DNA from: Ostrinia nubilalis | Lineage: Eukaryota; Arthropoda; Insecta; Lepidoptera; Crambidae | NCBI RefSeq assembly: GCF_963855985.1 | Contig: NC_087093.1 | Location: 69,501 to 133,500 of the forward strand | Length of the DNA stretch: 64,000 nt | Direction: 5' to 3' | Shown here: positions 47,601-55,700 of the stretch, piece by piece | Layout of the letters: every line of letters begins with the position of its first letter | Numbering within the stretch: the first letter of the stretch is position 1 | The notes under the pieces: generated by a model | Databases searched by the model: none | What the model was told of the DNA's origin: nothing | What the model saw: only the letters and a program-made list of their open reading frames with translations | Program-made: the position numbers and the translations under genes

Positions 47601-48925
47601 CAGAGATAATAATTAGGACATTGTCCTTTGGCGGAGAATATTATTTGATACGTACTATGCCTACTATGCCTCCATTGACTATTGTTTAGTATTGTCAAAA
47701 GTATTATTTTTGTGGAGGTCAATAAATAACGGGTTATCGAAAGGAAACATGCATGAGTTTTACATAACAAGAAAATAAAATAATAACGTATATACTTCAA
47801 ACAGTTAGGTGATTGTAAAATATACATATTAGATATCTAAGATTAGCACTGACGACGCCACACATTTCAGACGCAATTTGACGCTACCTACATTAGTAAT
47901 GAATGAATTCTGACTTTGATCATCAACTTTTGCTGTTGAAAGTCAACGTACTTACACACTGAGCAATAAATGATTGGGTATTGTTGATTGATTTAAATTC
48001 ATTTTGCAGATAAGTATTAGTGAAACAGACGGAGTTGGTCGTTTGGTGGTACCACAGGTGGTACTATTAAATTAACATTATGTAGTGTACTATGCAAAAG
48101 CATCACTGGACTCCAGCCAAGGCGTGGGTGGTGGGCACTAATTCTTTAGATTAATTCTGTCCGCTTAGAAAGAACTAAAGAAAAAAACTCCAGCTATGTA
48201 TGCTCCACACTCTGTGTAAGCTAAATATCTCAGATAGACGACTTACATGGAAAAAAGATCAATATTTTTAACTTTCCGCTCAACAAGCACACGTCATAAT
48301 TTGACAAAAGGATTCATTCGCTCTAACCAGTTATTCCCTAAATTTTTACCCTCATAAAATGCTGTATGTACCTCACTTTCGCATGTTAGTAAAATTTAAT
48401 AATATGTATTTAAACCCATTATTAAAAGACACAAGATTACGATAATTTTAAATGTTTTTTTTTTTGTTGAATAGATATTACTTATTATATTAACACACCG
48501 ATTCATAGGCTGATATTACTTGTATTAACACACAGATTCATGGGCTTGATGGATAAAAAAACACGTCAAATCAACAAGCCATCTTCATACATTTTCATCG
48601 ATTCTTGTTCAGGTTACAAAGATAAATATGGCAAATTCCTATTGATATTAATTATGATTAGTAGGTATTTTTGGGGATGTTTTTTTATTTTAATTGTGCT
48701 ACTTTATTTTAAAAAAAAAACATAAAAATAAATGAAGTATAGAATGCAGGTAGAGGCAATTTAAACTTCAGCATAATTCGAGGGCGTGTCAGGGGCAGGG
48801 GTCAAGAAGAAAGGCAGGAGGCGGCCGAGCCTGCCGCGGGCCCGGGCCCGCCTCGGCCGCGCACCAGGCAGCCATTAGTAATGTTGTGTACTCACGCCGC
48901 TCCTGAACTTGAAGAACAGCGACAT
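26641..48925 (-). CDS. PPP1R14/CPI-17-family protein phosphatase 1 inhibitor, six exons
   Basis: Small cytoplasmic inhibitor of protein phosphatase 1 (family members CPI-17, PHI-1, KEPI), which becomes potent when a threonine is phosphorylated by PKC, ROCK or related kinases. Exons on the minus strand: 48896-48925, 33119-33289, 29918-30043, 28038-28154, 26760-26801, 26641-26682; all introns are phase 0, about 175 codons in total. Key blocks: KFLTAKYGSHQM, with the regulatory threonine at the position of T38 of CPI-17 (RVTVKYD); LIRKRLAVEMWLYDELQKLF (LRKRLNLEEWILEQLTRLY in human PHI-1); EVEVDVDELLDMDGDEL (ELEIDVDELLDMESDD); TLLSDAKKPQKD then KFINELLEKAKTL. The last four exons and exon 2 are secure; exon 1 is inferred from phase, start codon and donor. 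Exons 1-4 are extremely GC-rich, exons 5 and 6 are not. Confidence 0.88.
26760..26801 (-). CDS. PPP1R14-type gene, small exon 5
   Basis: Acceptor ttgttacag before 26801. Encodes TLLSDAKKPQKD(VN), matching human ELLVDCYKPTEA. Two in-frame donors compete: gtaaat after 26766 (12 codons) and the better gtaagt after 26760 (14 codons, adding V-N). Confidence 0.8.
26860..27382. mobile_element. MITE with about 105-bp inverted ends
   Basis: Left arm 26860-26963 and right arm 27275-27382 are inverted copies (agtccagtcatttggtac... / complement), over 90% alike. The interior contains 'cctgggttcgatttgcc', a tRNA-like B box, near 26987. It lies directly upstream of exon 5 in the PPP1R14-type gene. Confidence 0.8.
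27463..27600. mobile_element. MITE, gggcctagtgtgagttta ends, copy 1
   Basis: Ends gggcctagtgtgagttta / taaactcccactcagccca, interior 'atgtatgacggatt' and 'acagcgcccct'. A second copy is at 43486-43630. Confidence 0.7.
27776..27809 (+). promoter_or_regulatory. Candidate core promoter: TATA box plus arthropod initiator
   Basis: TATAAAAAA at 27776-27784 and TCAGT at 27805-27809, about 31 bp from the TATA start to the initiator A, the spacing expected in insects. It is antisense within the PPP1R14-type gene (intron 4). No coding frame follows, so any product would be non-coding or a short-lived antisense RNA. Confidence 0.4.
28007..28028. promoter_or_regulatory. Paired CRE palindromes (TGACGTCA x2) around CACACGTG
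   Basis: Two perfect TGACGTCA sites at 28007-28014 and 28021-28028 with an E-box-like cacgtg between them. The second ends 9 bp before the end of exon 4. It may be a regulatory element or part of an old repeat. Confidence 0.35.
28038..28154 (-). CDS. PPP1R14-type gene, exon 4 (acidic helix)
   Basis: Acceptor cgttccag before 28154, donor gtgaga after 28038. 39 codons: an Ala/Gly-rich insert, then EVEVDVDELLDMDGDELRRRHLA. Reading through the donor would end after three codons (VRH stop); splicing to exon 5 restores the family sequence. Confidence 0.9.
28200..28405. mobile_element. Foldback MITE with about 90-bp arms
   Basis: Left arm 28200-28290 (taaagcccggtctgtgagca...) and right arm 28315-28405 are inverted copies including 'tgaccccaagctacccatcc'; the centre is GC-rich. 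In PPP1R14-type intron 3, 46 bp from exon 4. Confidence 0.8.
28485..28715. mobile_element. MITE with aagttgggtgggttataaac ends
   Basis: About 25-bp inverted ends at 28485-28510 and 28692-28715, interior with alternating cg-rich words (gtgtgcgtgcgcgcc). Intronic. Confidence 0.7.
28716..29680. other. PPP1R14-type intron 3, mostly unassigned
   Basis: A 95-codon plus-strand frame at 28809-29096 has no known domain and no supporting splice sites. A region of 'tcaagtc' words near 29190-29280 looks like an old repeat. Otherwise AT-rich. Confidence 0.35.
29690..29902 (+). repeat. Retroposon 3' fragment with poly(A) tail
   Basis: The text 'gtaggtcacaaccac', 'agcaggccgggagcactcgcgcc' type block and 'ctagtacccaaggcgccgacc' resemble a lepidopteran LINE 3' region, ending in aaaaaaaaaa at about 29893-29902. 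The tail stops about 8 bp from the intronic side of the exon 3 donor of the PPP1R14-type gene. Confidence 0.55.
29918..30043 (-). CDS. PPP1R14-type gene, exon 3 (inhibitory phosphosite)
   Basis: Acceptor gccgcag before 30043, donor gtgagt after 29918. 42 codons, VKERREKFLTAKYGSHQM...ELQKLFEAP, with the regulatory Thr in KFLTAKYG. All 42 codons end in G or C. Confidence 0.95.
30382..32671. mobile_element. Inserted 2.29-kb element, CCCAAGTAACAC ends
   Basis: Begins cccaagtaacac and ends gtgttacttggg, a 12-bp inverted repeat, interrupting the CAGGGTGTCCC MITE. AT-rich, no open frame above 60 codons, so non-autonomous or decayed. It contains another MITE (31016-31131). I do not recognise the superfamily; the target duplication is not clear because the flanks differ from the intact MITE copy. 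Confidence 0.65.
31016..31131. mobile_element. MITE, GGTTGCACCA ends (nested third level)
   Basis: Ends aaggccgggttgcacca / tggtgcaactcagcct, 116 bp. Its right half recurs truncated at 21263-21306. Confidence 0.65.
32931..33087. mobile_element. Foldback MITE, family 2, copy 2
   Basis: Like 23571-23686 but with fuller right end (ttgacactgctaatttccgc) and a duplicated 'atgaattatg' in the loop. It ends 31 bp from the donor side of exon 2 of the PPP1R14-type gene. Confidence 0.8.
33119..33289 (-). CDS. PPP1R14-type gene, exon 2
   Basis: Donor gtgagc after 33119. The acceptor is a tandem ttagcag (NAGNAG), so the exon begins at 33289 or 33286 and the protein gains or loses one glutamine. Encodes a Gly/Ala stretch, ECGVAAGAFPARAPHPALSP and TERSPAKSGLHVNFSDKGE. 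An internal Met (codon 33238-33236) could serve as start if exon 1 is not used. A TAG stop lies in frame at the acceptor, so the exon cannot extend upstream. Confidence 0.85.
33290..35479. other. PPP1R14-type intron 1 (left part), no gene
   Basis: The block 33345-33600 ('gccctttccagggcacgaag') and the block 34540-34840 look like old interspersed repeats. Frames of 60-75 codons carry no known motif. The rest is AT-rich. Confidence 0.35.
35480..35858 (+). repeat. Lepidopteran retroposon tail, long diverged copy
   Basis: Starts 'actagcggccgcccgcg', passes through 'ccgttcagtagtttttgcgt', and ends 'tttataatattagtagga' after repeated 'catccagaca' words. Confidence 0.65.
35981..36164 (-). repeat. 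Lepidopteran retroposon tail, inverted copy
   Basis: Begins 'ctaatattataaag' and ends 'ttccacgcgggcaaagcggc' followed by 'agaaagctagt', the complement of the head seen at the window start. Confidence 0.6.
36652..36957. mobile_element. hAT-type MITE with 8-bp target duplication
   Basis: 306 bp, ends tagggttgccagg / cctggcaacccta, exact 8-bp direct repeat GTTGGAAG on both sides (36644-36651 and 36958-36965). 8-bp duplications and CAGGGTTGCC-like ends are typical of hAT. The interior repeats 'gccggaca' five or more times near both ends (subterminal repeats, likely transposase-binding sites). Confidence 0.85.
36966..38594. other. PPP1R14-type intron 1, no gene recognised
   Basis: Frames up to 98 codons on both strands near 37400-38350 overlap one another and show no domain. 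A patch at 38050-38110 has dense gcgc words. A G/A run 'gggggtgaaaaaaggggg' is near 37034. Confidence 0.35.
38595..38816 (+). repeat. Lepidopteran SINE/LINE-tail repeat, copy C
   Basis: Same head (ctagctttccgtccgcgg) and tail (catttataatattagta) as copies A and B, with a CAGA stretch at 38757-38780. It lacks the 'atgccaaatttcatc' segment. Confidence 0.75.
39612..39990 (-). pseudogene. Non-LTR retrotransposon reverse-transcriptase tail, frameshifted
   Basis: Minus-strand pieces in different frames: RIAESLK-type words, KWQWAGHIARRAHGRW, then RRSVGRPPFRWTDDDLLKVTGDAW followed by QQWRHSAEAS. This block order (WAGHIARR..GRPxxRWxDD..W+xxAQxR..QQW) is the familiar C-terminus of LINE reverse-transcriptase proteins in insects. 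Frameshifts and a stop between blocks show it is dead. In intron 1 of the PPP1R14-type gene. Confidence 0.75.
40031..41500. other. Intronic AT-rich sequence with a short GC patch
   Basis: Nothing recognised except a GC-rich patch at 41060-41130 (gcgcgcgctccg, gctgcgccggcgctgct). Confidence 0.4.
41503..41858. mobile_element. MITE with CAGGGTGTCC ends, intact copy
   Basis: 356 bp, ends cagggtgtcctagaatggg / complement, TA on both sides (41501-41502 and 41859-41860). It provides the uninterrupted reference for 30195-32896. Confidence 0.85.
42027..43401. mobile_element. Element bounded by gccaagtgcgagtcggact-type ends
   Basis: Starts accggccaagtgcgagtcgg and ends with cgtgcgtgagtccgacttgc, an inverted pair I recall as frequent in Lepidoptera. 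The interior is AT-rich with scattered frames, none recognised; 43250-43275 holds 'ccaaacaccctgtat', a possible further nested end. Confidence 0.5.
43486..43630. mobile_element. MITE, gggcctagtgtgagttta ends, copy 2
   Basis: Same ends and interior as 27463-27600, with 'aaacgtgagcgcgtc' displaced to the left half instead of the right. Confidence 0.7.
44311..44451. mobile_element. MITE, TGAACTGTCC ends, copy 2
   Basis: Ends tgaactgtcc / ggacagttca, interior shared with 23175-23342. It adjoins the next element. Confidence 0.65.
44467..45338. mobile_element. TA-flanked element (TCTTAGCAAC ends) with a nested TA element
   Basis: Ends tcttagcaacactgttctc / complement with about 60-bp TIRs (including atgagctgtcagga and gttcaaaaatatgtatgcag), TA on both sides. 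A second element (44742-45257) lies inside it. Confidence 0.75.
44742..45257. mobile_element. TA-flanked element, family 3, nested copy
   Basis: Ends cactcgacgtcaaataaatc / near complement, flanked by TA. The interior (ttatggctataaaactgtta, tcaagtcacatttatggtat) is the same as 57090-57631 in inverted orientation. Confidence 0.7.
45339..46239. other. Intronic AT-rich sequence, nothing recognised
   Basis: Contains several 'taggtaggtac' words, a low-complexity motif scattered across this half of the window, and a 'cggtatcggtaccgatacc' palindrome near 45963. Confidence 0.4.
46240..46575. other. CpG-rich block, possible alternative promoter or untranslated exon
   Basis: A sharp GC/CpG-rich island inside the long intron 1 of the PPP1R14-type gene. 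Frames of over 100 codons exist on both strands but have no domain and reflect composition. It could be an alternative first exon or promoter for the minus-strand gene. Confidence 0.35.
46576..48780. other. Intronic AT-rich sequence, nothing recognised
   Basis: Frames of 60-93 codons around 47200-47830 show no domain. An imperfect direct duplication of about 50 bp (attacttattatattaacacaccgattcat and a second version) occurs at 48475-48545. Confidence 0.4.
48896..48925 (-). CDS. PPP1R14-type gene, proposed first coding exon
   Basis: ATG at 48925-48923, then ten codons MSLFFKFRSG and donor gtgagt (48895-48890), phase 0, matching exon 2. GC-rich upstream sequence to about 49090 would be 5' untranslated. 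It is chosen on phase, donor quality and GC-rich context; RNA evidence is needed, and the 15.6-kb intron could hide other first exons. Confidence 0.6.
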
Positions 48926-49543
48926 GAGGCGCGCAGTGCTGGGGCTGGGTGCGGGCCGCGGTCGCGCCGACACTGCCGCGCCCGCCGCCGCCGCGAGCCC
49001 CGCTCTACGACGCGGACGATACGCGCCGCTTCAGCAGCCGGCTACCCTTTTCCCGCACGGGGATGGTCAATTGTGGCCGCTCGAAACTCGCTGAAAATTA
49101 CATTAACATATCAGAAAAGCCGGGCTGCGGTGCACGGCGAAACATAATTAAAGGCGAGAGTGAATAGGCACTTACAGGGCAGATATGTATCATCCTAGAC
49201 TGCATCTCACTTAACACCAGGTGCGATTGCGGTCAAATACCTGCCTTGTCTAGCATAAAAAAAAAAATTCTATTGAGCCGATTTAAGAAAAAATTTCACC
49301 ATTAAAATCCTACATTATTTCATATAAGATGAGCTTAGGCGGTACAAACTTCGCCGGGTCAACTATATCGTTAGTTTAGTCGGCGAATCCACCGATTAGT
49401 ACATCAGCGGCGGGGCACGAGGCGCAGACGCGTTTGTATCGATCGGCGGCCGACTCGAGCCGTCCGGACGGGGCCGGTCAGGTGCGCGCAGCTCGCCGGA
49501 GCGGCCGCGCGTAGACAGCAAGCAGCACCCGGCTGGAAGCGAC
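48926..49543. promoter_or_regulatory. Divergent promoter interval between the PPP1R14-type and MANSC/LDLa genes
   Basis: 618 bp separate the two head-to-head start codons. Both ends are CpG-rich (48926-49090 and 49400-49543, likely 5' untranslated exons), while the middle (49100-49390) is AT-rich. No TATA box at a sensible position was seen, as is common for CpG-rich promoters. Shared regulation is inference. Confidence 0.5.
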
Positions 49544-49786
49544 ATGCGCGTGCGGGCGGCGCTGTGGTGGCTGGCGCTGGCGGGCGCGGTGGCGCGCGCG
49601 CGCGAGCTGGACCCGGCGGCGTGCGGCGCGCGCTTCGACGTGCAGCGCGACAAGATCATCCGCACGGAGGAGTCGCGCGAGATGGGTGCGCGCTACCTGT
49701 CCGAGCTGGACGTGGGCGCGCGCCACGAGTGCCTGCGCCTCTGCTGCGAGACGGACTCCTGTGACGTTTTTGTTTATGAGGAAAAG
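49544..49786 (+). CDS. MANSC/LDLa gene exon 1 (signal peptide, MANSC start)
   Basis: ATG at 49544 in a CpG-rich context, 81 codons, donor gtatcc at 49787. Signal peptide with a Leu/Ala core, then CGARFDVQRDKIIRTEESRE and CLRLCCETDSC. The last eight codons (DVFVYEEK) switch to A/T-ending codons. Confidence 0.9.
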
Positions 49787-52700
49787 GTATCCAAACTGGT
49801 GAAATGAAAAGTGATCGATATACCTACATTGGGTTCAGTTCAGAAACGTAGGAAATAAAAAACTACATATTATATTGGGGCGACGACACAAGGGGCTATG
49901 ACGCAGTTTCATACTGTATCTAACCGTTTGTTTACTCAAAGACTAGCCGTTACATTAACACTTGAGTGCGCTGCGCAAATAGTACTGTGCATACACGTAC
50001 ACAGAGACCATGCGTGATGTCTAATTTACTTATTGAATAACACACTACCACCGTGTGCTCATTCAAGTGTCACAAATTAAGGTAAGTGCCCCCTACTTCG
50101 GTATATTAAGGCTCTTACGACTTTAACATTTTATTTAGAAATAACCAATCATGATATCAGTATGAAAGCTTTTGTATGCTAAACTTTGGTCTTTTGACAG
50201 TAAGTTAATACATAATTTATAGTTATATAGTTTGAACTTTTTTTTATATTAATTGTTCTGCGGACCTCTAGTTTGGATCCTGTTTCGTGACAAAATTTTG
50301 CTCTGTTTCTAAGTTCGTGAACTCATGTCCCCTATTTCGGTATAAGGTTTTATGCATCCAGTTAGGATATTTTAATAATGATTAAGTGTTTAATAAATTT
50401 AAAAACGATAATAAAAATTTAGAATAAAATAATTATGTGAAATTGTCGATATTACTTACCTGAAATATTCATAAGAAATAATGTGAGTCTAGTATAATAC
50501 AATTTTTATTTGTTATTTCTAACAATATGTGGAAATATTTATATAACCATTAGAAATGTAGAGGGGGGGGGAAACTTACCCCCCCCCCTTCGTACGCATA
50601 AAATATTTCTAGCGATATGTGAAAATATTTATATAAGGTGTTATTTTTTGTACTGATCATACTTTACCAACGCATCTAATAAAATCATACAAATACAACC
50701 CAAGTGTTTTTAAAAAAAAATTCAGGCTAGTTTTTGTTTTTACTTTTCCTAACAAAAAAAAGATATTATTTTTACAACCATCCTGTCTTCACTCACTGCC
50801 TCTCTCTCTTTCTTTACTCATTTCATTCATACGAGTACGAACAATGGCCGCGCGCATTCATTCAACGTTCACACACATAAAGGTTAGATTACACTAAACC
50901 TACGTTACCAAAAATTATCACTCGTGAGTATGTACGATGTTACGTCATGTTAATAGGTACTACGCGCTGGGAGAAACTAAATCTAGCTACATAAGTAGGT
51001 AAATAAGTGTATTTTCATTAGTGTAATAGCGGGGGACTTTTCCAACGAACCGAGGCGAATCATCCGCGTTAAACTAGAAATTTAAAAAAGGATAGAAATT
51101 GGAATTCAATATCTACGGTTTCGTAATGCCTACGCAATTTATTTAGAGACGTAATAAAAAATTGATAGGTACATACCTATTACTACTTCGCTTCGCTTCA
51201 GTGGAAATGCACCCTAATATTGAATATGAATAGATGTTGTAAATAAAACTCACTGATCAATTTTCCTGGTTTTAATTCCTAAATTATGATTTGCCATCAC
51301 ACTTTAGATTCATTGATTTTACTTATTCACACATTTACCTATTTTGAATGTTGTTATTTAAAGTTCCTAGGTTATTATTACACTAATCACAATACATTTT
51401 GAACGTCAAGCCTTTGTTGAATGTTCACGTAAACACTGTCTTGCACTGTCTAATCTAGCCACGATCGAATTGAGGTAATGCTTTCGGGCTGCACACTTGC
51501 TTGCTGTTCACTAGACACCACGTCGGATGTTGTATTCACAATTCGCGCACTAACTTTTTTACGGAAAAAGTCCCTTTCGCGTAAACAAGCACTCATCTGT
51601 CCAAATCACACTGTAGGTATGTACCTAGGTAGACTTCCGCAATAACCATCGATAGAACTAGGTCGCGGTCGTGGCCCTTTGGCAACAACTCCTTGATAAG
51701 GCATTCCTCGCATGGCATGGCTCGCATCTGGGTACCGCCAGCACTGTGCCGGTGATTGAAATTGAAATCCAGAACTTCGTCCTCGAAGCGCACGGAATCT
51801 CGTCAAGTCAGGATACGGCTGCGCTCCCTGAAGCGCTGCGCGGCTCCAAACAAGCAATGAAGGTTTTCGACTCGTCAATGTTTCTCGTCGGCCAGTTAAG
51901 TGTGCCCGAAACATAATTTCACCTGCGTTTTGTTATTGATCAAGCGCGGCATTGTAATAAATCACACATACACTGCAATACGTTTGGGCGCATTGGACGG
52001 ACTGGGACGATTATTTATGTTGTTGCGCTCCCGCATGCCGATCGGCGGCTCGGCGCGGGCTGTGGGCGCGGAGCGACTGGCATGGCAGCGAGCGATATCA
52101 ATATGGCCGACTCACGCGGCGCGGCACGTGGCAGGTCGTTGCCCTCGGCCGGCTACTACGATAGTGCGTACAAACGAATACTCACCGCGCTCAAAGGATG
52201 ATTTATTTTTTATTTTTTTCGAAACATTCTTTGTCGTTTTACTCGAAAACTAGCCTGAATTTTTTTTTAAAAACACTTGGGTTGTATTTGTATGATTTTA
52301 TTAGATGCGTTGGTAAAGTATGATCAGTACAAAAAATAACACCTTATATAACCATTAGAAATGTGGGGGGGACTTAACCCCCCCCGCCTTCGTACACATA
52401 AAATTTTGATTTGTAACCCCCCCCCCCCCACCCTTCTCCCCATAATCCCACCCCTGGAGCTGTTTCAAGTGAGGGTAGCCCCCCCCCCTGAAAATAATCC
52501 CAGATACGCCAATGACTCATAATAAAAAGTAAGTAATTAATTTCTTAGGTAGGTAAGTATTAAAAACTAAAAAATATGTCGATTTATTTGATGGTATGTG
52601 TCATAAAAGTACCTAACACCATACATTTATATATCACGAACTTGGAAAAAAGTAACAATAATACGGTTCCTTGTTTCGTGATACTGATTATTCCAAATTC

Positions 52701-55700
52701 CCCAAGTAAAATTAATGGATTATTATCAAAATGTGTCAATTAACTATTATCTATCACATATACAATACAAATAAACAAAGATAAATAAAACAAATCGAAA
52801 TAAAACCAAAATTATGCTGGTACTACTTATGCTAATTTATCTTAAAATTGGTCATATATGTGAACTTCAAACTCGTGTCATATAAATTCTAGTGAACGAA
52901 ACATATACCGAATTTAGGTCATGAGAAACTTAAATAAATGCATTATTTGTTTCATAACTTACATTTAAATTATCATAAATAATTATTTAAAAACCAAGCA
53001 TCAAAATGTTATCCATAATATCCTTGAATCGGTAGTGTCACGAAATAGGGGACACCCGAAAAATAATATGTACGCTATTTCGTGAGTCAATTAATAGCAA
53101 TTTTAAAGGAATTCTACGTTTTCATATAACTTTTTTCTAAGCCAAATCAATTGTCAAGGAACACATGAAACCACTATTACAAGTTTTATTTAAATGGACG
53201 TTCCTTCGCCTTTTTATAAGCTTAAGAAGTTGGAGCGCTAACCTTACGGTGAGAGCAACCTTTGCACGCCACACGGCTGTTTTTGGCTCTCTGAGAGTTT
53301 GAAGCTTCGTATTTCTCTCATTTTTGGCGCCACAATGTTGGTACTTGGTTTTTTAGATAGCTTAAATAATAGAGTTTTTGTAGTAATGAAGAATTTTTAT
53401 AAATAATATTCCATTTGCTTATTATTTGAGCTAGAAAAAAAACTTACGAACTTACGTACTATCACGAACTAGTAGCCGTTTACCTTAATTGATTTAAGTA
53501 TACGGAGCAAATGTGCCGATTTACAGTGTTATAAACGTGACTATGACTGTTTATGACGAGGCAGGCCGGCAGCGCGCGGAGCTCATGCGGGCGCGAGTAG
53601 ACGCCATCGATCGGACACGTGACCGTCGTACTACATTTTATGAGGTCCTAGCCTCATGTAACCCATTTAAATTACCTACACCCCAACTGAACATGGTTGT
53701 GTGTATGATCTGTAGCTGCTGTGCATGCTGCACCTTCTCAAAACCAACTTACCTAGTAGGTAAGTACCTTACTACATACGGAACGGCTAAATCGATTTGG
53801 TATACCTACTAAACTACTTAGGCATTGGTTTTTCAAGTATTTGATGAATTTTTTTTCTCTGCATCTCCACCTAAGTCGGAAGAATGTTTATTTTTGTAAA
53901 GAATATGTCGTTGTTAACAATTGAAGGAGTCGCCAATTTGCCTTCGATTTTTTTTAAAACAGAGAGCGCTTTTAACCGGACTGCGCCGTTTGTAAAACGC
54001 GGAATCATACTCATCATTTGCACTACTAATCACTTTGCACTGTTGAGATCAACAAAATTGGCCCTCGGGTTCGGCCAAGGAACAATTGCTAGTCTTTCGC
54101 ATAACATACATGCGAGTAGGCATACAGACTGATAAACAAACGTCATTATTACCTTTGTTTGTGTCACGCACGCAGTTTCGGTATTGGATAATGAGTCCCA
54201 CTTAACTCGAGTGGCGTCTTCCAGAGCCCGGGCAGCTGCTACCTGTTCAACTGCGGGCCGCCCGAGGACTTCCGCTGCAAGTTCACGGCGCACGGCAACT
54301 TCAGCAGCGGCGTGCTGGCGCTCAGCCGGCGCCTGGCCGAGCTGCAGGACCAGGAGCGCCTGGCGCGCCACGAGACCGCGCTGGCCGGCCTGAGGTGAGC
54401 CGCAGTTCCACTTACCGCACCCCATAGTGAAAACAGAAAACTGTGATATTGATGGCGCTTTGCCTCCGCAGAGGCGCGACGAGCTCGACGAGCACCAGCA
54501 GCACGACGACGACGCCGGCGCCCGCGCCCGCGCCCGCCGCGCCGCCTGCGCCGCCCGGCCCTCCTCGTACGTATACACATGCTGCCCTTTCACACTGAAC
54601 AAGTGGACACTCGGGCCACGGGGTTCCCTACGTAGTTTCGAATGCCGTTGTTGCGACGAACGACGCTGTTTCGCAAAACGTGTACATTTTCATTTCCTCA
54701 TAATTACGTTCGAATGCTTGTGACTTTGATTTTAAGATCTGTACTAATAGTACGGTTCTTAAAAACGTTGTTTGTTGCAATGAAACATCAAACAGAGCTT
54801 TCAAAAGTATGAGGCAGTGGAAAAAAAATTTGCTCCAGCGTTCGTCGCTCCAGCGACATTCGAAACTGCACAGGGACCCCTGCCCGGGTCGGGTCCCGAT
54901 TTCCGAAATCAAATCAAATCCGGATTATTTTCCTCATTTTTTAAAGGACTTATGTGCCTCTTGATCCTTAAATTCCCAGTAGGTTAGATTAGGCCCTGTG
55001 CACACCCGCGGAGCGAGAGCGTAAAGATGATCCAAACGTGCCCTCGCTCCGGCGAAGGCGGAGTGGTCAGAGGAGACGACAATATGATCGCCTCCAGTTT
55101 CCTCTCCTCGGTGATGGCCAGCGGGCCGGGGGCGTGGGGGCGCCCCCGTCCACCGTTGGACGGGATCAGCTGTGTGCTCCTAGCTGCTCCCGTCGCCCCC
55201 CGTCCTAGGGGACCTGTAGGGCCCGCCGTGTAGGCGGGCAATCGCCGTGAGGGACTGTGGTAGTGGCTTTGTCCGGAATCTCACAGTTCCTTCCCACTTA
55301 AGGCAAATGACGGAGCACCAAGGTCTTTTTACTGGGTATGCCTTGTCCTTCTGACTTGGTGAGCCCCACAAAACCCTGTCCCCGCAGGGTAGGTATGCAA
55401 TTCAATGCATTTTTTCCCCGATAAAAAAAGCCCTGTGCATATGACCGTGCGTTGTAGATCAAACATAATCGTAGGTAGGTAGGTCCTTCAATATCTTCAA
55501 TCACATCACATGCTACTCGAAATAGGCAGGATAAGATTATACTCGAAAACAGGCCAAGGAAGTAGAAAGATGCTGGTAAGTAGGTACTACACTGTTAGTG
55601 TGATGGCTACTAACCTGTTGTCGCAAAAGGAACATGGAAATAAAGTATGTAGGTACATAAGTATGTGCTGTGCATTGTAGCTACCTCGGTAATAATATTA

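Noticed and set aside
53513..53812. 99-codon frame with a Cys-rich stretch (MICSCCACC)
   Set aside because: The Cys run comes from low-complexity sequence; no signal peptide or family match, intronic position.
54030..54602. 190-codon minus-strand frame
   Set aside because: Antisense to two MANSC/LDLa gene exons with consistent splice phases; no motif.
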